Below, piece after piece: positions 1-6,123 of a stretch of DNA of 8,056 nucleotides. Origin of the DNA: Natronohydrobacter sp. (lineage in GTDB: Bacteria; Pseudomonadota; Alphaproteobacteria; Rhodobacterales; Rhodobacteraceae); NCBI GenBank assembly GCA_007118445.1, contig SKRP01000039.1:1-8056 (forward strand), read 5' to 3'. The first letter of the stretch is position 1; each line of letters starts with the position of its first letter. The translations under genes were made by a program, and so were the position numbers. The notes beneath the pieces are model-generated. The model ran no database searches, was not told the DNA's origin, and saw only the letters and a list, made by a program, of their open reading frames with translations.

Positions 1-231
1 ATGGGTCGCAACAGAGATCGCTGAAATGCCATGTTCGGCGTGAAACTGCGCAAGACCGTCGAGCAGGAAAGCCCAATGACCGCTGACATCGAAATGCGGA
101 TAGGGCGGGCCGGGCAGAACCCGGTTCGGGCGTGTCATGACAGCGATTTCGGACAGATCTGACAGGCGCACAAGTGCCAGCTTGGCATTCGTCTTTCCAA
201 TGTCGATGACCGCGATATGCCTGTCACTCAT
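1..231 (-). CDS. rhaK: FGGY-family sugar kinase, probable L-rhamnulokinase RhaK (N-terminal 77 codons, cut by window edge)
   Basis: This is the amino-terminal end of a cytoplasmic kinase that, by context, phosphorylates L-rhamnulose to L-rhamnulose-1-phosphate with ATP. The frame is open from the ATG at 231 to base 1 with no stop. It starts MSDRHIAVIDIGKTNAKLAL, in which D10-I-G12-K-T-N is the phosphate-1 motif of the FGGY/hexokinase-fold ATPase. The family is usually around 450-500 residues, so most of the protein lies outside the window. Its ATG overlaps the rhaU stop in an ATGA junction, and I see no Shine-Dalgarno sequence before it, so translation is probably coupled to rhaU. In R. leguminosarum the RhaK of the equivalent operon is needed for rhamnose transport as well as catabolism, which is established for that species and only inferred here. 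Xylulokinase- or ribulokinase-like relatives share this N-terminus; the rhamnose assignment rests on the neighbours. Confidence 0.88.
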   Translation of the reverse strand, partial: MSDRHIAVIDIGKTNAKLALVRLSDLSEIAVMTRPNRVLPGPPYPHFDVSGHWAFLLDGLAQFHAEHGISAISVATH

Positions 232-554
232 GGCATATGGAAAACAGGTGTCAATGGGACAGTGACAGGCGCATTGTTGTCATGGGTCTCCATGATATCA
301 GCCATATGGGCCCACCATTTCTGCATGATCGCATGGGTCGGCAGATCATCCATCCTGTGATCTTGTGTCCGCCACAAAACGCCGAAGAGGATATGCGTTT
401 CCTCGTCCAGATGGATCGAGTAATCGGACACCCCGGCCTCTTTCAGCAGCGTGACAAGCTCTGGCCAGATCGCGTCATGGCGTTTCTTGTAGTCGTCCAT
501 CGCGCCTGGATTGAGGCGCATCCTGAAAGCGTATTTTTCCATTCTTCTGCTCAT
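228..554 (-). CDS. rhaU: L-rhamnose mutarotase RhaU/RhaM
   Basis: This small cytoplasmic enzyme interconverts the alpha and beta anomers of L-rhamnose and so supplies the form used by the isomerase. The 108 residues match E. coli RhaM (104 residues) along their whole length by eye. Shared features are the FxMxxNP start (F10-P16), YKKRHDAIWPEL with Tyr22 and the presumed catalytic His26, the YSIHLD strand (45-50), the Trp80-Trp81 pair followed by HMADIM, the DNNAP turn (92-96), and the C-terminal VFHMP. The ATG at 554 directly abuts the rhaQ TAA. A second in-frame ATG at 542 (residue 5) would give exactly 104 residues. Neither start has a convincing Shine-Dalgarno sequence, so the start is open by four codons. 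The stop overlaps the rhaK ATG. The family identity is very secure because this fold and motif set is specific to sugar mutarotases of the RhaM type. Confidence 0.95.
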   Translation of the reverse strand: MSRRMEKYAFRMRLNPGAMDDYKKRHDAIWPELVTLLKEAGVSDYSIHLDEETHILFGVLWRTQDHRMDDLPTHAIMQKWWAHMADIMETHDNNAPVTVPLTPVFHMP

Positions 555-1553
555 TTACCGCGTCTTCGATTGCAGGCGCCACCTTTCCCACAGGCGTGGA
601 AGCGCAATCACCCCGATCAGAAGTGCGCCGATCACGATTGACATCACGATGCCCGGCACATTCAGCAGGCCCAGGCCGAAAGTCACCAGCCCCATGACAA
701 AGGCCGCAATCACCACACCGGGGATCGAGCCGGACCCGCCAAGGATGCTGACCCCGCCCAGAACAACCATGGTGACGATCTCCAGCTCCCAGCCGAAGGC
801 AATCGACGGGCGGGTCGAGGCCAGCCGTGAGGTCAGGCAGATGGCCGCGATCCCGGACATGAGCCCGGTCAGCAGGAACAGGATGAATTTCACGCGCGCA
901 ACCCGGATGCCCGAGAATTCGGCCGCGACCGGATTGTTGCCGATCGCATAGACCGCACGCCCGAAATTGGTGCGGTGCAAGACGACATAGTAGATCAGCG
1001 CCAGCACGGCAAAAAGCGCCAGTTCGAACGAGATCACCCAGAACACATAGCCCTGACCGAAAAAGGCGAAATCCGGCGGATAGCCGCGAAAGGACTGGTC
1101 GCCAAGCACGATGTAGCTGATGCCGCGAAACAGGCTCATCGTGCCGATGGTGACGACAATCGACGGCAGCCCCATGCGCGTGACCAGAAAGCCGTTGAAC
1201 GCCCCGCAAAGCAGCCCAACTGTCAGCCCGATCAGCACCAGCCCCGGTGTGCCGACCCCGATCTGCACCGCCGCCCCCATCGCGGTCGAGGCCAGCGCGA
1301 TGATCGAGGCCACCGACAGGTCTATTTCCCCCGAAATGATCAGCAACGCCATGGCAAAGGCGATCATGGCCTTTTCGGTGAAATTGAAGGTCATGTCGCT
1401 CAGGTTCCATGCATTCAGGAAAAACGGCGACATGAAGCTGTTGGTGATGAAAATCGCGATGGCGATCGCCAGAAGCAGGGTCTCCCAGCTCTTGATCCGC
1501 CGTTCCATGGGTGAGCGCAGGCGGTCCGGGATAAAGCGGGTGGTATCACTCAT
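555..1553 (-). CDS. rhaQ: Rhamnose ABC transporter permease RhaQ (second permease, BPD_transp_2 type)
   Basis: This is an inner-membrane permease of the CUT2 (ribose/rhamnose-type) sugar ABC importer family, 332 residues long and mostly hydrophobic with eight to ten apparent membrane segments. Family landmarks are SGEIDLSVAS (74-83), the GAFNGFLVTR segment (117-126) followed by PSIVVTIGTMSLFRG (130-144), RAVYAIGNNPVAAEFSGI (199-216), and the late VVLGGVSILGGSGSIPG block (263-279). The open frame extends upstream to 1781, but the extra 76 residues overlap rhaP and look nothing like a permease. The ATG at 1553 has GGAG at 1562-1565, eight bases upstream, and overlaps the rhaP stop as ATGA, so it is the right start. 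It probably forms a heterodimeric channel with RhaP, driven by RhaT. Sequence alone does not prove substrate; rhaS, rhaU and rhaD give it. The stop abuts the rhaU start. Confidence 0.95.
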   Translation of the reverse strand: MSDTTRFIPDRLRSPMERRIKSWETLLLAIAIAIFITNSFMSPFFLNAWNLSDMTFNFTEKAMIAFAMALLIISGEIDLSVASIIALASTAMGAAVQIGVGTPGLVLIGLTVGLLCGAFNGFLVTRMGLPSIVVTIGTMSLFRGISYIVLGDQSFRGYPPDFAFFGQGYVFWVISFELALFAVLALIYYVVLHRTNFGRAVYAIGNNPVAAEFSGIRVARVKFILFLLTGLMSGIAAICLTSRLASTRPSIAFGWELEIVTMVVLGGVSILGGSGSIPGVVIAAFVMGLVTFGLGLLNVPGIVMSIVIGALLIGVIALPRLWERWRLQSKTR

Positions 1554-2533
1554 GTTGCCTGCTCCGCGCGCTTCAGGATGATGCGGCCCTTCTTGCGATT
1601 GGCAGAGGCATTCAGCGCAACCGCGATGATGATCGCACTGCCCGAGATCGCCAGTTGCCAGAAGGGCGAGATATTCACCACTGGCAGCGCGTTGCCGATA
1701 ATGCCCAGAAACAGCGCGCCAAGCATGGCCCCCAGCACCGTGCCACTGCCCCCCATGATCGCCACACCGCCGATCACGCAAGCTGCAACCACTGTCAATT
1801 CAAACCCGCGGGCCAGATCCACGAAAGCGACCGCGAAGCGCGAGACCCAGAGATAACCCGCCAAACCTGCCAGCGCGCCACAGATGGTAAAGGCCCAGAA
1901 CTGCGTCCGGCCGACATTGATGCCTGCATAGGTTGCCGCATGCGGATTGCCACCTGCCGCATAGCACGCCCGGCCAAGGCTGGTGCGGTTCATCACAACC
2001 ACAAACAGCATGACCGCGCCAAGGGCGATCCAGCTCATCACCGGCAGCCCCAGCAACACAGTGCGCGGGAAGGCCTTGAAGGCATCGCTGAACTGATGGG
2101 CGTTGATCCACCTGCCTTCTGACAAAAGAAAAATGATCCCGCGAAAAATCGTCATCGTCCCCAGCGTCACGACGATGGGCGGGATGGCCAGCTTCCAGAC
2201 CAAAACCCCGTTAAACATGCCCAACAAAGCGCCGAATGTTATGGAAAAGACAATGATGACCGGCACAGGCAGCCCCGGCATGGCCACGTTGATCATGGCA
2301 ACAACCATTCCCGTCAGGGCCAGATTGGCCGCAACGCTCAGATCGATACAGCGCGTCAGGATAACGATCATCTGCCCGATCGCCAGCAGGATCAGGGGTG
2401 CCGTGTCATTGAACACATTCACAAGGTTTGACGGCGCGATGAAGGCCGGAAACCGCGATGCGATGAGACCCAGCAGCAATATGATCGCGCCCGTCAACAG
2501 CATTTCACGCGACAACAGGGCCTGTTTTGACAC
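1550..2533 (-). CDS. rhaP: Rhamnose ABC transporter permease RhaP (first permease, BPD_transp_2 type)
   Basis: This inner-membrane permease of 327 residues belongs to the same family as the next gene and is clearly a diverged paralogue of it. Matching landmarks are RCIDLSVAAN (61-70), GALLGMFNGVLV (101-112) then PPIVVTLGTMTIFRG (118-132), RACYAAGGNPHAATYAGI (188-205), and the CVIGGVAIMGGSGTVLGAM block (252-270). A basic tail (RKKGR, about 313-317) fits a cytoplasmic C-terminus. Translation starts at GTG (2531-2533). AAGGAG at 2540-2545 lies six bases upstream and overlaps the last base of the rhaT stop, so the start is well supported and is probably coupled to rhaT. The stop overlaps the rhaQ ATG by four bases. 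Two permease genes in tandem with one double ATPase gene fit a heterodimeric channel. Family is certain; rhamnose specificity is inferred from the locus. Confidence 0.95.
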   Translation of the reverse strand: MSKQALLSREMLLTGAIILLLGLIASRFPAFIAPSNLVNVFNDTAPLILLAIGQMIVILTRCIDLSVAANLALTGMVVAMINVAMPGLPVPVIIVFSITFGALLGMFNGVLVWKLAIPPIVVTLGTMTIFRGIIFLLSEGRWINAHQFSDAFKAFPRTVLLGLPVMSWIALGAVMLFVVVMNRTSLGRACYAAGGNPHAATYAGINVGRTQFWAFTICGALAGLAGYLWVSRFAVAFVDLARGFELTVVAACVIGGVAIMGGSGTVLGAMLGALFLGIIGNALPVVNISPFWQLAISGSAIIIAVALNASANRKKGRIILKRAEQAT

Positions 2534-2539
2534 AATCGT

Positions 2540-2545
2540 CTCCTT
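2540..2545 (-). promoter_or_regulatory. Ribosome binding site of rhaP, overlapping the rhaT stop
   Basis: AAGGAG on the minus strand lies six bases before the GTG start of rhaP; its first base is the last base of the rhaT TGA. It makes the GTG start convincing and suggests that translation of rhaP follows termination on rhaT. Confidence 0.8.
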
Positions 2546-4077
2546 CAGATTCCGGCGGCGTGGCGGACAAGCGTTTCGGGTGACAAGTCGTCGCCGCGTA
2601 ACTGCGCTGCGACACGCCCTTCGCGCATCACGATCACGCGGTCCGACATGCCCAGAACTTCCGGGATTTCGGAACTCACCATGATCACGGCCAGCCCCTG
2701 TTCGGCCAGTTCGGCCATGAATTCATGGACTGCAGCTTTCGATCCGATATCGATGCCCTTGGTCGGCTCGTCCAGAATGATGATCTTGGGCCGGGTGGCC
2801 AGCCATTTGGCGATAACCACCTTCTGCTGGTTGCCGCCTGACAGATTGCCGACATCAGCATCAAGCGAGGCGGCGCGCAGATCCAACCGGCTGGTATATT
2901 CGCGTGCGAGCCTGAATTCCTCGGCCAGCCGCAAGAAGCCATTCTTCGATGTGCGCCGCAGTGACGGCAGGGTCACGTTCTGAAATATCGGCAGCGCCGT
3001 GATCGCACCCTGTTTGCCGCGATCCTCGGGGACATAGACGATCCCCTTGGCCACAGCATCGGCGGGCGCGCGGATGACAACAGGTTCACCGTCGATACGC
3101 ACGCGGCCCGCGCTTGGCCGCGTGATCCCGAACAGCGCTTGCATGAATTCCGACCGACCCGCGCCGATCAGACCATAAAAGCCAAGGATCTCGCCCTGGC
3201 GCAGAGAAAAGCTGATATCTGCAAATTCGGTCGGGTGCTCATACCCCTCGACGACCAGAATTTCATCGCCGACATTGCGGGTGCGGTCTGGAAAGATCTG
3301 GCTGACATCGCGGCCCACCATCAGCTTGACCAGCGCCGCTTCGGTCACATCGGAAATGCACCCGCTTCCGACCAGCGCCCCGTCGCGAAACACAGTGTAA
3401 TTATCGGCAATGCGGAAAATCTCGTCGAATTTGTGGCTGATGAACAGGATCGCCTTGCCCTGTGCTTTCAGTTCTTCGACAAGCGCATAGAGCTCTTCGA
3501 TTTCTTTCTGGCTTAACGCGGCCGTGGGCTCGTCCATGATGACAACCCGCGCATCGACTGAAAGCGCGCGCGCAATCGCCACCAGATGCTTGTTTGCGAT
3601 GCCGAGATCCTTCAGTTTGACGTTGGGATCTATCTGCGCCCCAATTCCTGCGAGGATCTTGCGCGCCTGATCCACCATCGCCCTTGTGTCGATCAGGCCA
3701 AACCGCCCGCGGGGCGCATGGCCGAGATAAATGTTCTCTGCCACCGATAATTCATCAAAGAGGACAGTTTCCTGATGGATGGCCGTCACGCCCGCTGTTG
3801 TTGCGTCCTGCGCGGTTGAAAAACGGGCGGGGTTGCCATCAACCTCGATAAGGCCACTGTCGGGCTGGTAAATCCCCGTCAATATCTTGACCACTGTGGA
3901 TTTGCCCGCGCCGTTCTCGCCCACAAGGGCAGTGACCTTGCCCGCAAACAACGCCAGCGACACCTCTGACAAGGCCGTCACGCCCGGAAAGGTCTTGGTC
4001 ACATCCTTCAGTGACAGGACTGGCGAAGCAGCCTCGGTGCGCAGGCTGTCGGAGGGGGCTTCGGATTTCATCAGCAT
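2545..4077 (-). CDS. rhaT: Rhamnose ABC transporter ATP-binding protein RhaT (two fused ABC domains)
   Basis: This cytoplasmic energy-coupling subunit of a CUT2-type sugar importer has two tandem ABC domains. Numbering is from a possible GTG start at 4092 (515 residues); from the ATG at 4077 it is 510. Domain 1 has Walker A GENGAGKST (58-66), Gln107 in the Q-loop, a degenerate signature LGIANKHLV (163-171) and Walker B VVIMDEPT (183-190). Domain 2 has a degenerate Walker A GLIGAGRSE (307-315, Arg in place of the Lys), a canonical LSGGNQQK (417-424) and Walker B ILDEPTKGID (439-448). This split, with one good Walker A and one good signature, is usual for RbsA/XylG-like proteins and implies one competent composite ATP site. 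GTG 4092, ATG 4077 and ATG 4071 are all possible starts, and none has a clear Shine-Dalgarno sequence. It is not the unrelated E. coli rhamnose-proton symporter that is also called RhaT. Confidence 0.94.
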   Translation of the reverse strand: MLMKSEAPSDSLRTEAASPVLSLKDVTKTFPGVTALSEVSLALFAGKVTALVGENGAGKSTVVKILTGIYQPDSGLIEVDGNPARFSTAQDATTAGVTAIHQETVLFDELSVAENIYLGHAPRGRFGLIDTRAMVDQARKILAGIGAQIDPNVKLKDLGIANKHLVAIARALSVDARVVIMDEPTAALSQKEIEELYALVEELKAQGKAILFISHKFDEIFRIADNYTVFRDGALVGSGCISDVTEAALVKLMVGRDVSQIFPDRTRNVGDEILVVEGYEHPTEFADISFSLRQGEILGFYGLIGAGRSEFMQALFGITRPSAGRVRIDGEPVVIRAPADAVAKGIVYVPEDRGKQGAITALPIFQNVTLPSLRRTSKNGFLRLAEEFRLAREYTSRLDLRAASLDADVGNLSGGNQQKVVIAKWLATRPKIIILDEPTKGIDIGSKAAVHEFMAELAEQGLAVIMVSSEIPEVLGMSDRVIVMREGRVAAQLRGDDLSPETLVRHAAGI

Positions 4078-4104
4078 CGGATCAGTTACCACGCCGTCAG
4101 TGCC

Positions 4105-4130
4105 CCGGCGCAGCCTGCAAGCTGCGCCGG
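4105..4130 (-). promoter_or_regulatory. Perfect 10-bp-stem hairpin between rhaS and rhaT
   Basis: In the gap between the rhaS stop and the rhaT start, CCGGCGCAGC at 4105-4114 is followed six bases later by its exact reverse complement GCTGCGCCGG at 4121-4130. In the minus-strand transcript this would fold into a very GC-rich stem with a six-base loop. No T-run follows it on the minus strand, so it does not look like an intrinsic terminator. A 3'-end-protecting or processing hairpin that raises the level of the binding-protein message over the downstream transporter genes is a known arrangement in sugar ABC operons, and is the inferred role here. Confidence 0.7.
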
Positions 4131-4143
4131 TCGGTGCCAGGGA

Positions 4144-5145
4144 TCAGAAAATATCCTTGAACTGGTCGATATTGGACGCGTCATAGGTGAACGGGTCCGA
4201 CATGGCCGCCGAGTTTGTGTCATCCAGCGTGACCGACCCCATCCGCCCGGTCGGGATCTCTGCCCCCGGTTCTGCCGTCGCCGCTCCGGTAGCCAGCGCA
4301 TGCGCGATCATCGTGGCGGTATATCCGAGATCGATCGGGTTCCAGATCGCGAAGCTTTGGGTTGCACCGGATTCGACGCAGCCTGCCATCTCGGACGGCA
4401 GGCCGAGGCCGGTGACATTGATCTCACCGATCTTGCCTGCATCCGACACGGCCTGACACGCGGCCAGAATCCCGACCGTTGTCGGCGCGATGATCGCTTG
4501 CAGGTCCGGGAAGGACGCCATCAGACCCTGCGCTTCGCGATAGGACTTGTCCGACAGGTCATCCCCATAGACAGTTGCGACCAGCTCGATGCCCGGAAAA
4601 TCCGGCAGCACGGCTTCGGCAGCCGCAATCCAGGCGTTCTGGTTGGTGGATGTGGCCGTGGCCGACAGGATCGCCACCTGCCCGCCATCAGGCATGTGAT
4701 CATCTGCGAGCCGGATGATCGTGTTGCCGATCAACTCGGTCGAAGAGGGGTTGAGATTCATCATCCGCCCTTCTTCGGCGACACCGGAATCCCAGGAAAT
4801 GACGGTAATGCCGCGCTGCATCGCGCGTTGCAGCGCGGGGACGACAGCATCAGGATCATTGGCCGAAATGGCAATCGCATCGACGCCCTGCGCGATCAGC
4901 GAGTTGATGACCTCGATCTGGCCTTCGGCGGTGGTCGTGGTCGGACCCGTATAGATGATCTCGACATTGCCAAGTTCGGCCGCAGCTTCCTCGGCACCTT
5001 CGGCTGCAGCCTCGAAGAAGCCTATCCCCAGCGCCTTGACCAAAAGGGCGATACGCATGTTGTCCTGCGCCATGGCGCTGGTGCCCATCAGGCTGGCGGC
5101 AAGACCAATACCGGCTGCGAGTGACGAAAAGCTCCGACGTTTCAT
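4144..5145 (-). CDS. rhaS: Rhamnose ABC transporter periplasmic substrate-binding protein RhaS
   Basis: This 333-residue secreted binding protein captures sugar in the periplasm and delivers it to RhaPQ. A signal peptide is visible: MKRRS, then a hydrophobic stretch to about residue 21, then TSAMA-QD with likely cleavage after Ala26. The mature part begins with a strand (MRIALLVKALGIGFF, 30-44) typical of the periplasmic-binding type 1 / RbsB-like fold. ALLVKALGIGFF and TGPTTTTAEGQIEVINSLI (66-84) form the first sugar-facing segments, followed by ANDPDAV (95-101), SWDSG (117-121) and VTGLGLPSEMAGCV (244-257). The start at 5145 is fixed by GGGAGG at 5153-5158, seven bases upstream; a longer reading from a TTG at 5175 adds ten residues and spoils the signal peptide. 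It lies 36 bases after rhaR and is followed by a hairpin that may favour its expression. Autoinducer-2 and ribose binders share the fold; context favours rhamnose. Confidence 0.93.
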   Translation of the reverse strand: MKRRSFSSLAAGIGLAASLMGTSAMAQDNMRIALLVKALGIGFFEAAAEGAEEAAAELGNVEIIYTGPTTTTAEGQIEVINSLIAQGVDAIAISANDPDAVVPALQRAMQRGITVISWDSGVAEEGRMMNLNPSSTELIGNTIIRLADDHMPDGGQVAILSATATSTNQNAWIAAAEAVLPDFPGIELVATVYGDDLSDKSYREAQGLMASFPDLQAIIAPTTVGILAACQAVSDAGKIGEINVTGLGLPSEMAGCVESGATQSFAIWNPIDLGYTATMIAHALATGAATAEPGAEIPTGRMGSVTLDDTNSAAMSDPFTYDASNIDQFKDIF

Positions 5146-5152
5146 GTTACTT

Positions 5153-5158
5153 CCTCCC
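5153..5158 (-). promoter_or_regulatory. Ribosome binding site of rhaS
   Basis: GGGAGG on the minus strand lies seven bases before the ATG at 5145. It is the strongest Shine-Dalgarno match in the minus-strand operon, in keeping with the high level needed for a binding protein, and it decides the rhaS start. Confidence 0.85.
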
Positions 5159-5181
5159 AAGGAAACAGTTTGCAAGGCCGA

Positions 5182-5988
5182 TTACGAGGCGACCTCTTCC
5201 TCTTCTTGAGCGCCCCCCGACTGGGCGACGATCAGTTTCACGTCCGCAGCGTCCAGCATGGTGGCGGCCTTGTCCGTAATCCCCTCATCCGTGATCAATA
5301 TGCTGATGCGCTCCAACCCGCACAGCACAAGACTGGACCGCTGGCTGAATTTCGAGCTGTCGACCAACACAACCAGCTCATCCGCCTGCCCCATCAGTTT
5401 TTCCTCGGCCCGGATCAGCAGCGGGTCAGCTTCCATCACGCCCGGCGGCCCCACGCCCTGCGCGCCCATGAACATGCGCCGCGCATAGAAATTGCGCGTC
5501 ACGTCGTTCTCGAACGGTGACAGGATGATGTTCTGTTCGCGGTAGATCGCGCCACCCGACACCATGACAGTGTTTTTCGAGTGCTTCAGAAGATGTTCGG
5601 CAATCGGAAAAGAGTTGGTGAACACCTGACAGCGCCGGTTGGCCAGCGGATGCACCATCTGAAACGTGGTCGTGCCACCATTGATGATGATCGGCTCGCC
5701 ATCCTCGCACAGATCGACAGCGGCGCGGGCAATCGCCTGCTTTTCGCGTATCCGCATCGTCTGGTTCACTGCGAAAGTGCGCCCTGCAAGCCCGACGAAC
5801 TGAGGCGGGTTCAGCGCCTCGACCCCGCCGCGCACGCGCCGCACCTTGTGCTGCATGTGCAAGGCCGAGATGTCGCGGCGAATGGTGGCCTCGGATGCGC
5901 CTGTCAGATTGCACAGGTCAGTCACAGTCACCACTGCCCGGTCCTGGACAGAGGAAAGAATGACCCTGTGGCGTTCCGACTCGTGCAT
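5182..5988 (-). CDS. rhaR: DeoR-family transcriptional regulator, probable rhamnose repressor RhaR
   Basis: This is a 268-residue DeoR/GlpR-type regulator. The N-terminal helix-turn-helix spans about residues 5-57: RHRVILSSVQDRAVVTVTDL, then the recognition helix SEATIRRDISALH (32-44), then VRRVRGGV (49-56). The C-terminal DeoR sensor domain (about 75-255) shows the phosphosugar-site landmarks INGGTTTFQM (102-111), TNSFPIAEHL (124-133), MVSGGAIYR (142-150), FMGAQGV (173-179) and VDSSKF (209-214). Such proteins usually respond to a sugar phosphate, so a rhamnulose phosphate is the likely ligand, by inference. The ATG at 5988 has GGGAG at 5995-5999, six bases upstream; a TTG at 6036 would extend into the operator region and is rejected. 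It ends in an acidic QEEEEVAS tail. As first gene of the operon, transcribed away from rhaD, it is probably autoregulated through the palindromic array at 6032-6102. The equivalent RhaR of R. leguminosarum is a negative regulator. Confidence 0.92.
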   Translation of the reverse strand: MHESERHRVILSSVQDRAVVTVTDLCNLTGASEATIRRDISALHMQHKVRRVRGGVEALNPPQFVGLAGRTFAVNQTMRIREKQAIARAAVDLCEDGEPIIINGGTTTFQMVHPLANRRCQVFTNSFPIAEHLLKHSKNTVMVSGGAIYREQNIILSPFENDVTRNFYARRMFMGAQGVGPPGVMEADPLLIRAEEKLMGQADELVVLVDSSKFSQRSSLVLCGLERISILITDEGITDKAATMLDAADVKLIVAQSGGAQEEEEVAS

Positions 5989-5994
5989 GATCTT

Positions 5995-5999
5995 CTCCC
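5995..5999 (-). promoter_or_regulatory. Ribosome binding site of rhaR
   Basis: GGGAG on the minus strand lies six bases before the ATG at 5988. It supports this start over the upstream TTG at 6036, which would lie inside the operator region. Confidence 0.8.
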
Positions 6000-6030
6000 G
6001 TGATCCGAGGCTGCCGGGAAATTTGGGGGC

Positions 6031-6036
6031 AGTCAA
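6031..6036 (-). promoter_or_regulatory. Possible -35 element of the rhaR operon promoter
   Basis: On the minus strand TTGACT matches five of six bases of the TTGACA consensus. It overlaps the outermost left half-site, so repressor binding would block it. No good -10 hexamer lies 16-18 bases further on (CAGCCT at 17), which keeps confidence low. Confidence 0.3.
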
Positions 6037-6102
6037 TCAAAAACAATCACAAAGGATCATTCTGCATTGCAGCATGATTGGTTGTGATTGCTAAAGATTG
6101 AC
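6032..6102. promoter_or_regulatory. 71-bp quasi-palindromic operator array between rhaR and rhaD
   Basis: This block is symmetric about base 6067; 27 of 35 position pairs are complementary by hand count. Left-arm CAATC occurs at 6034-6038 and 6044-6048, with a degenerate GGATC at 6054-6058. Right-arm GATTG occurs at 6076-6080, 6086-6090 and 6096-6100. Copies within each arm are exactly 10 bp apart and the two innermost are 22 bp apart, so all six half-sites face the same side of the helix. The longest perfect arm pairs are CAATCACAA (6044-6052) with TTGTGATTG (6082-6090), and GTCAATC (6032-6038) with GATTGAC (6096-6102). The position between divergent rhaR and rhaD makes RhaR the likely ligand. 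Cooperative binding by an oligomeric repressor is inference. Confidence 0.75.
6062..6072. repeat. Perfect 11-bp palindrome at the centre of the operator array
   Basis: CTGCATTGCAG is a perfect inverted repeat (CTGCA, one base, TGCAG) whose central base is the symmetry centre of the whole 71-bp array. Its sequence differs from the GATTG half-sites, so it could be a separate protein site or simply a nucleus for strand fold-back. Confidence 0.6.
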
Positions 6103-6103
6103 A
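6098..6103 (+). promoter_or_regulatory. Possible -35 element of the rhaD promoter
   Basis: TTGACA is a perfect -35 hexamer and overlaps the outermost right half-site GATTGAC. A matching -10 is not obvious: a 17-base spacer gives CAGCGT. An alternative is an extended -10-like TGCTAAAGA at 6089-6097. The transcription start cannot be fixed from the sequence. Confidence 0.35.
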
Positions 6104-6123
6104 ATACGCCGCATTTGTCACAG

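Noticed and set aside
237..641. Plus-strand frame opposite rhaU
   Set aside because: It is antisense to a fully recognisable mutarotase and has no support of its own.
475..1410. 311-codon minus-strand frame overlapping rhaQ
   Set aside because: It is the same strand in a shifted frame; rhaQ in this region has clear permease motifs and membrane segments, and this frame has none.
1554..1781. 76-residue upstream extension of rhaQ
   Set aside because: It would overlap the 3' part of rhaP with an unrelated low-complexity sequence; the ATG at 1553 has a GGAG and the ATGA overlap.
4105..4130. Intrinsic terminator after rhaS
   Set aside because: The stem is strong, but no T-run follows on the transcribed strand and the downstream genes lack a promoter of their own.
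4300..5124. 274-codon open frame on the plus strand opposite rhaS
   Set aside because: It is the antisense shadow of the binding-protein gene, rich in Arg, Asp and Gly without domain motifs.
5149..5166. Small inverted repeat TTCC/GGAA around the rhaS ribosome site
   Set aside because: A four-base stem in a purine-rich site is expected by chance and is too weak to call a riboregulator.
5146..5175. Ten-residue extension of rhaS from a TTG at 5175
   Set aside because: The ATG at 5145 has GGGAGG at ideal spacing and begins a standard signal peptide.
5989..6036. Upstream extension of rhaR from a TTG at 6036 (16 extra residues)
   Set aside because: The start would lie inside the operator array; the ATG at 5988 has a good ribosome site and gives the usual DeoR-family N-terminus.
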